Below are positions 57,050 to 64,000 of a stretch of DNA of 64,000 nt, piece after piece. A program made the position numbers and the translations under genes. The notes beneath the pieces are model-generated. The model searched no databases. It saw only the letters and a list, made by a program, of their open reading frames with translations, and was not told the DNA's origin. Source of the stretch: Anaeramoeba flamelloides (Eukaryota > Metamonada > Anaeramoebidae); assembly GCA_027625915.1 (NCBI GenBank), contig JANTQA010000042.1, positions 1,872,001-1,936,000 of the forward strand. Reading direction: 5' to 3'. How positions within the stretch are numbered: the stretch's first letter is position 1; each line of letters starts with the position of its first letter.

Positions 57050-58349
57050 TTTACATTCTTTGAAGGGACTAGCAAACAAAAAAAAAATCTTCAAGTAAAT
57101 ACAATAGCAAATTCCAAAAAATATTTTCCTGCATCGTGAAATCGAAAAACCAAGTACAAACATGAGTATAATAAAACCATTCTTACCTTTTAAAGTCATT
57201 TTATACAGTAAATTATTTTTAACAATAAAAAAAATATATATTGTAGTCAAAATAATACCCAAAGTGAAAGTTTAATCAGTGCTACAAAATAAAAAAACTG
57301 TTTTTTTTTTCTTCACAAGACCTATACATAAACCGATCAAGTAAATCACAAATAACCAGTAAGAAAATATAGTATCGTTGTCTTAAAGTTCAAAAATTAA
57401 AAGGGAATTTTAAATTTGTTGGATCAAATTGGAAAAATTAATCTCAAAAAATAGAGTTAAAAATTTTTGAAAATTTTTTTCATAATCAAAAATACAAAAA
57501 AAAATAAATTTCATAAGAATCAGAAAATTACTAAAATCTATATAAAATCAATTCTTAATTTAAAATGTATTTAAAAAATTAACTAGTTTACATTCAAAAT
57601 TGATTTGACCTTAGATATACTATTAAATAGTAAAGTAGATTATACACTAGCACAAAGAAAGGGAAAAAGTACTGTTTTTATACTGAAACACTGGTTTTAG
57701 GATCTAGGACCGTTTTTTTTTTTTTTTTTTTTTTTTTGATAATAATTTATGTGAATTGTTTTTCAATATATTATTTAAAATTTTGATCAAAATATTCAAA
57801 TTATCCATCTGATAGTTATCTTGGGAGAAGGTAAATGTAAAAAAAAAAAAAATTCCTTTTTTATATGACTTAATTCTTTTGAGGTAGATTTTAAAAAGGT
57901 AAAAAACAGAGCTAATCATATATTTTTTAATTCAAAATAAAATATGTGTTTTATTTCAAAAAAATCAAAACCATTGATTATCATAATTTATTAAAAAATA
58001 TACTTCTAATTTTATTTACAGTAGCTGAAAATATTTTCAAAATCTAAAAAAAAAATTCAATAATTAGATAGCTGAACAATTCTTCAAAAGAGTTCATGAG
58101 ATTATTTTTTTGAGTTCCTACTTTTTATAACAATTATTATTTATTTAATAAAAAAATAAATTAATGAAATTGTTGAAATATAAGAATATAATCACTTTAC
58201 AACCCAATTATTAAATTATTCATTTTATTAATTGTGAGAAAGGAGTTATCAAAGAAAATTTATTAAATAAAAAAGAGAAGAAAAAAAAAATTAAAATATT
58301 AAAGTAAAAAAATATTATATCATTTACATGACCAAATTAAAAATTATCC

Positions 58350-58530
58350 ACTGTTGTTAGGTTTTCCAGGATTTGAAAAAAATGAGTAAAATCCTTGATT
58401 TTACTAAATCATTTCGAACCCTGGAAAACTGCCGTTAGTTTTTTTTAATTTGAGAAATAAATAGAAAATTTCATAAATTTTCAATTAATTTCTTAAATTA
58501 AAAAAAAGCTAGGCACTTGACGACACTCCT
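58350..58530 (+). repeat. F10 multi-hairpin repeat, locus 3
   Basis: GGTTTTCCAGGATTTGAAAA ... ATTTCGAACCCTGGAAAACT forms one hairpin (58360-58430). TTTTTTTTAATTTGAGAAAT ... AATTTCTTAAATTAAAAAAA forms a second (58440-58506). It ends with GCTAGGCACTTGACGACACT, the inverse of the AGTGCC lead of locus 1. Confidence 0.78.
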
Positions 58531-58616
58531 CCTGAAACAGGAGGGGTAAAAACTCGATAGAAAGATTATTAGCAATAAATAAGATTCCACAAACTGTGAT
58601 TAATAAATTGGTATTC

Positions 58617-58745
58617 CACTGTCGTTAGGTTTTTTTCAATTTAAAAGAATGGAGTAAAATCTTTGATTCTGCTCAATTCTTTTGAATTAAAAAAAAAAAA
58701 AAAACCTAGACACTACCTCCGAAAAGTGGGGCACTATGTACCCGA
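58617..58745. repeat. F10 hairpin, locus 4
   Basis: TAGGTTTTTTTCAATTTAAA then AGAATGGAGTAAAATC pairs with GCTCAATTCTTTTGAATTAA then an A run and AACCTA (58625-58709). It is followed by GACACTACCTCCGAAAAGTG and GGGCACTATG, again a GCACT-type end. Confidence 0.75.
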
Positions 58746-59179
58746 ATTTGTATATTTTTTTACTATTTTATGAATTTTTTATTTTCAATATTGTTATTTT
58801 CATTTTTTCTTTATTACCTTAAGTTTTCTAACCATAAGAGCTAAATTATTCATTTTATTTGCCATTTTTATTGCATTTTGAAGAAAAATTCTTTAATAAA
58901 ATTTATTTTTACATTTAATTAAAATTAACTTTATCTAAAGGATACTAAAAAAAAAAAAATCTAACCAGCCCAGATGATCAACAAGAAAACCAATTTTGCA
59001 ACCATTTTTTACCAACCAAACACCCAATAAAATCAATTAAATCACCCCACAAAAAAAAAAAAAAAAAATGATTTTATTATCATTGCTATCTTCCAAGACA
59101 AAGAAGAAGAGAAAAACCAAAACCAAATAAAAATATATTTCCATGACACAAGTTAGTTACCTCCCCCCCAAAAGTTAAC

Positions 59180-59430
59180 ATACCAAATAAATAAAAAAAA
59201 ATTCCCAAAGCACAAGCTTTTTATTAAGAATACAGGAAGGATCCTATGAATGAGTAATTCAACAATTCCAGAATAAACTTGTTCGAAATAAATTGACAAC
59301 TTTTTCGACACAGAAGATCTTCTTGGGACCCCTGAGAAACGCAATTGTTAATATCGTCGCTTTTTTTTGTAACATAACTGGCACTACAAAAATTTGTTTT
59401 GAATATTAAAAAATTTCTGGAAAACAAATT
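59180..59430 (-). pseudogene. Possible decayed gene fragment, family unsure
   Basis: On the minus strand two overlapping frames give RFSGVPRRSSVSKKLSIYFE then QVYSGIVELLIHRILPVFLI, and NNCVSQGSQEDLLCRKSCQF. The first vaguely recalls the GVPQGS...S..L..IY.N segment of LINE-type reverse transcriptases. The match is short, key residues are altered, and no flanking RT motif (such as YADD) was found. Composition is richer in G and C than the surroundings. Confidence 0.22.
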
Positions 59431-60271
59431 TTGCTTACATAAATATCGTTTTGAAGATCACAGTTAATCAATAAAAATAAATAATTCGAGCCTAACCTAC
59501 CAAATGCACCCTTGCTAATATTCAGAATCCCACCCCACCCCTCTTTACCTACGATCCTTTTAAAGGAAATATTTTGAATAAATTTTAATTTTGTTTTTTT
59601 ATCAAAATTAAAATGAAAAAAAAAAACAAATTAATTTATGAAATGATTCCATTTCAGATCGAAAAATAACAAACAACAAAAGCAAATTCTTGGAAAATTT
59701 TTTTTTTTTATTAAATCGGACAAAATAAAAAATAAATTATTTCAAAATTATATCACTTTTTTTTTATCTTATTATTTTCATTTTTTGAGGGATTTTGAAC
59801 AAGCTGAACTACTCCCATCAAAGTATGATCTCATCAACTTGGTTAATCATTATTATTTAAAAGATAATAATGATCTTTTTAATTTTAGGTAGTTAAAATA
59901 CAAAGAATTTTTTCCAAAGTTGATCTACAGTGATACCACTGCTTACCAAAAGAGATATAATTTTTTTTTTTCATATTTGTTTTCAAAGATATAAAAAAAA
60001 AGATATATAAAACATTTTTTTTTTTTATTTTTTTTTCTTTTTTTTTCATTCAAGACAAATTATATTTGATTAAAAAAATTAGAAAAATGTTTTTCTGTTT
60101 CAAATTCAAGAATAAAGAATTTATTTTTTTTAATTTGAAGTTTGCCAATTTTCTTATTTTTACCATTTTGTAATAAATGGGTATTTTTTGTGATCGGGTG
60201 AATAATTTGACCCGATTTTTGTAATTTTAAGAAAATTTTCTTTGAATTTGTTTTTATTGTTCCTTGATCAA

Positions 60272-61043
60272 TTATTTTTTTTCTTTTCGTACTGCTATAT
60301 TAAATTCTTTAAAATTATTATTACTATTATTATTATTATTTAAATTGGCACCACTCCTACTATTATTCTGACTAGTTTTATTTAAAAGTTGAGAATTTGA
60401 AATGGTATTTAATTTTTTATTTTTATCTAATTTTACAGTATTTAAAAATAAAGAAAATAAATTATCAAAGTTCTTCTGATTTTTAATTGAATTATGCTTA
60501 AAATAATATTTATTTGAATTATGGTTAATTAAATTCAAAGTATTTATTTTGTTATTGCTTAAAAATTCAGTTTGGGAGAAATCATTAATTATCTTTTTAC
60601 CAGAATCTTTAGATTTCCGTAAGGTTAAAGTTCTGTTTTTAAAATCTAAGGTTATATTACCATTCGTAATACTCTTTTTTTCTTTAGAGAAATGTTTAAT
60701 ATCAAAAGTGAATTTTTGTTGTTTTAACATCTTTTGAGTTAAAAATCGATTTTGATTAGGATTTGCATAGTTATTATTATTCTTTAAGGTTTTGGATTTA
60801 TTTTTGTTACTATTCAAAAAATCTTGAAATAAAATTTGTTTTCTGTTTTGAATAAATTGCTTAAAAATTAATTTTAATTTGTTTCTTGCTTTTTGAATAA
60901 CTTTACTAAATTGTAAAAACCTCTCATTGGATTGGAATGATATATATAAAATAGGGTTGTTTGGCGAATGAATTTCACAATAATTTTCAAGATTTTTTTT
61001 TTTGATTATTTTTACACACCCCAATGAATCAATAAATAAAGCC

Positions 61044-61095
<52 letters not shown>

Positions 61096-64000
61096 TATTT
61101 GTTTTCGTATTTTGATAATTATAAGCAAACCAACCATTGGAATTCGTTGATATTTTAAACCAACCGTTTCGTAAATATTGTTTATTTTGATCAAAATAAT
61201 TAACCAGAAAATCCTTTTTGTTATCTTCCATTGGTTGCATTGGTGGGCTTATTTTAAATTGTCTAAATTGCCTTTGGATTAAGAATTTATTGTCACTGAA
61301 AAAGGTAAACATTTTGACAAATTCAATAGCTAATTGCTTATCTAAAAAATTTATTTGATATTTCAATTTATTTAACTCATAAATTTTACAAGTATTCTTT
61401 CTAACTTTCATCGTTTTCTTTAAATTTTTATTATTATTATCATTCTTTTGCTTTCGGATACTATTGCCATTTCTCGTACTAGCAGTACTATTATTTGCAT
61501 TATTATTGATTTCAATCCGAAGATTTTTTTTATTTAAAACAATATAATCATTTTTTAATATTATATATAAATGATTTATTGAAAGCTTTATATAAATAGG
61601 CTTTAATTTTATAGATTTATTATCATTATCGTTTTTAAGTTTAAAGTAATTGACTGGGAAATCGCATCCGTTAGGAAAAGAAATGCCAGATTGTATTTTT
61701 TTAAAAAAACTAAATTTCCAAAGAAAGTATTGACGCTGTTTAGGATTATTAAATCCAATAATAAATTCATATAATTTAAATGAGAAAATTAAATACTTTG
61801 GATTAATTGGATATAACTGAATTTTCATATTTTGCAAATCAGAAAATATTTCTTTGCCATTTTGGAATTTTATTAATATATTTGAATGGGATAAATACAT
61901 GATCCCCTGCTTATTATAAATGTTCAAATCATTCTTATTAAAATAATTAATATAAAATGTTTCAAAATGATTGCTATTATTAATCAATTTTGAAGAATGA
62001 TGATTGTTTTTATTAAGATTATTATGATCATCATTATCATTATCATCATTTATATTTAAAGAAATCATAAATTTTCGATATATTTGGATAAATATATCAC
62101 GATCTTTTTTTAATTTGAAAGCAAAATTTTGGATACTAATCTTATTAAAATTGATTTGTATGTCATTATTTTGATGAAGAGAACCTAATTTGGCATTTTT
62201 TATTAAAAATTTTTGAATTGTATTTTCATTAAAATTTAAGATGATTAATTTATTATTTGTTAGAATTAATGCAACTTTATGAAGTTTATTATTCTCTTTA
62301 TTCATTACAATATTATTAAAAGTATAGCAAGGTGATTCAATGGATCCACTCAAAAATTTTGATTTATGATCAACAAACGCAATTTCAAATTCTTTAGTTG
62401 AAATAATATTTGGAAATAGTAAAGCAATAGTTCCCTGGCAATTGCCCAAATCCATTTTAAGAAAATCTTGATGATTAGCAAAGGTGATAATCGTAGTATT
62501 TAGTAAGTAATCGCATCTTAAAGTTTCAAATCTAGTTTTAATTAAAAAACAATCCGATCGTAAAGTTATTAAACTTTGGAACGTTAAACCATTCTCAAGC
62601 AATATTTTGGCACCAAATGATAAATATGGATTGGGTAAATATTTTTTAAGAATTGATTTTTTTTTGAAATTGAAATCTTTTAAAAATTTTTCTTTCATTT
62701 TTTTTTTTTCAAAGCAAAAAAGAAGAAATGAAACTTCATCTAAATGAAATCGACAATAATTGCTAGTCTGTGACAAAAAAAATGGTTTTGAATAAATTGA
62801 ATATAATCTTCTGATTTGTTTATTAAATGCTCTTATTTCGAAATAATTATTAAATAATTTGATTTCAGTATCTCCTACGAATTGTTCTAATGTATTAAAT
62901 AATTTTATTTTATATTGAATTGAGGTTTCTTTTTCGTTTCCTCTTTCTCTTTCTCTTTCTCTTTCTCTTTCTCGTTCTCGTTCTCGTTCTCGTTCTTTTC
63001 CCCTTTCTTTCTTTTGATTATCCTTCCCCTTTAACGTTTTTGTTTTCATTTTTTTTTTATATTTATAAATTGTTTTTTCATTTGAATTCGTTACTTTAGA
63101 ATTTACATTAACGGGACTTATAAACTTTAGTTTTTTATCAAGTACTATTTTATTATTAGTTTTTTCTAAATATCTTTCACGAGAAGATAAAAAAATATTA
63201 ATGATGATATCTCTATCCATTGTATTACTTGTTTCAAAAATAAATTCTTTGCCAATTATCGAATAGAAAATAAATTTGTTACAATTCTTTAAATTTGCAA
63301 AAATCTTTTGTTTCATTGAATATTTTTCTATTAATAATATTTCTTCTTTTCTTCCTTCATTTTTAACATTATTATTTAAACAATAGAATTTTAAGCAATC
63401 ATAATGAAATTCTAAAAAGATTTCTTTTTGTCGAGTCTTGAATTTCATACTTTTATTCTCATTTTCATCCTCATCCTCATTATCAGAACTATTTTCAAGT
63501 TCATCTAATAATTGATTTAATTTATTTTTTTGATGATCAGTGTTAAAATTTTTTTCATTTTCTTCATCTTCATCTCTGAAATTAGACAATGCCATAGATT
63601 GATTGCTTTTATTTTTATTTATATTGAATTGTTTCTTGGCTAACAAAAAGAGTTTAAAAACTATTAATTTTTCATGTTTTTTATTTTCAATTTTTGAATT
63701 TAATAATTTATTTTTTTTTATTAACAAATTGTCTTTTTTAATTAATGTAGATTGATTGTATGTCTCAAAATAATTCGGGAAATGATTTTGTTTATTTATA
63801 ACACTACTAATTCCATTCTCATCAAAAATTGAAAAATAGCTAAATTGACGATTAATATTTTCTTTTGAATTAAAGGTACCTGAAATATAATAATGTTTTA
63901 ATTCATCTGTTTCTTTTATTTTTGATATTATTTTTTTTATTTTTTTATTTTTTGAATGATCAGTAAATAATTTTCGATTAATATATTTTTTTCTTAAATT
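60272..64000 (-). CDS. Large protein with PH-like repeats, 5' end beyond the window
   Basis: The frame is open from the right edge to a stop at 60272, at least 1,242 residues; the first visible residues are NLRKKYINRKLFTDH. An acidic Asp/Glu patch lies near 63.5 kb. A run of about ten Arg-Glu pairs is at 62941-62995. Several beta-rich segments of about 90-110 residues end in an amphipathic helix with a F..F/W pattern, as in PH domains: IKLFNTLEQFVGDTEIKLFN ... MKEKFLKDF; INYFNKNDLNIYNKQGIMYL ... RQYFLWKFSF; NGWFKISTNSNGWFAYNYQN ... RFLQFSKVIQKA. The last is split by a poly-Asn tract of about 16 (61047-61093). PH-like repeats predict lipid or protein docking; no catalytic domain is visible in this part. 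Domain calls come from pattern only. Confidence 0.8.
61047..61093. repeat. (ATT)n microsatellite coding for poly-Asn
   Basis: About fifteen units on the plus strand read as AAT codons on the minus strand and insert poly-Asn in a PH-like domain loop. Confidence 0.9.
62941..62999. repeat. (CTTTCT)n/(GTTCTC)n hexamer repeat coding for Arg-Glu
   Basis: Two hexamer variants follow each other; both read as alternating Arg-Glu on the minus strand (ERERER). The change of codon without change of residues suggests the dipeptide is tolerated or selected. Confidence 0.88.

Larger units (their letters stand above)
54592..60271. other. Intergenic; MITEs, hairpin repeats and one possible remnant
   Basis: About 5.7 kb. 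Content recognised: an F8 element (55674-56149), an F5 element (56324-57049), F10 hairpins (58350-58530 and 58617-58745) and a weak frame near 59220-59420. There is a T20-type homopolymer at 57715. The 59.5-60.27 kb part is AT-rich and probably holds the 3' end of the PH-like gene. No RNA gene was seen. Confidence 0.5.

Noticed and set aside
57704-57919. Frame starting at a T20 homopolymer, minus strand
   Set aside because: The product is mostly poly-Lys and Ile/Asn from homopolymer sequence; no support as a gene.

Overview
The window is very AT-rich eukaryotic DNA, nuclear by its content. Genes are split by GT-AG introns of about 60-270 bases, with GTAA-type donors and acceptors ending in AG after AT-rich sequence. 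The standard code fits: TAA, TAG and TGA all end frames. Proteins carry Asn, Lys, Gln, His and Arg-Glu tracts. Together with a Mei2-like protein, multi-PH proteins, an OCRL-like ASH-RhoGAP and a PH-PX-ankyrin protein, this suggests a free-living amoeboid or flagellate protist (Anaeramoebae or Amoebozoa are my best guesses). The species cannot be fixed from sequence alone.

Layout. 0.1-0.5 kb: a decayed Tc1/mariner transposase fragment. 2.6-8.2 kb (-): a complete eight-exon CAND1 gene whose splice phases all agree. 8.2-14.7 kb: intergenic, packed with terminal-inverted-repeat elements, two of which carry a piece of transposase C-terminus. 14.7-16.8 kb (+): a six-exon gene with two ubiquitin-like regions and proline motifs. 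16.8-19.6 kb: intergenic with more elements. 19.6-23.7 kb (+): a PH-PX-ankyrin protein. 27.9-29.3 kb (+): an armadillo-repeat protein. 32.7-33.9 kb (-): a membrane-anchored or secreted VOC (glyoxalase-fold) protein. 37.7-46.6 kb (-): an ASH-RhoGAP gene whose last introns are about 2.4 and 4.8 kb and hold mobile DNA. 46.7-49.2 kb: four or five elements back to back. 49.9-51.5 kb (-): a Mei2-like RNA-binding protein. 54.2-54.6 kb (-): an orphan exon. 60.3 kb to the right edge (-): a large protein with PH-like repeats, cut by the window edge.

The genes do not form a pathway. Four (PH-PX-ankyrin, ASH-RhoGAP, ubiquitin-like/PxxP and multi-PH) suggest membrane, small-GTPase or cytoskeleton signalling, while CAND1 belongs to cullin-RING ligase control. 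The most striking non-genic content is at least twelve short repeat families. Many have TA target duplications and TIR tips reading TATATAAAC or CAGT. Two are stranger: a family built of successive long perfect-to-near-perfect hairpins behind AGTGC repeats, and a family of about 110 bases with two small hairpins that always ends in (AAT)n.
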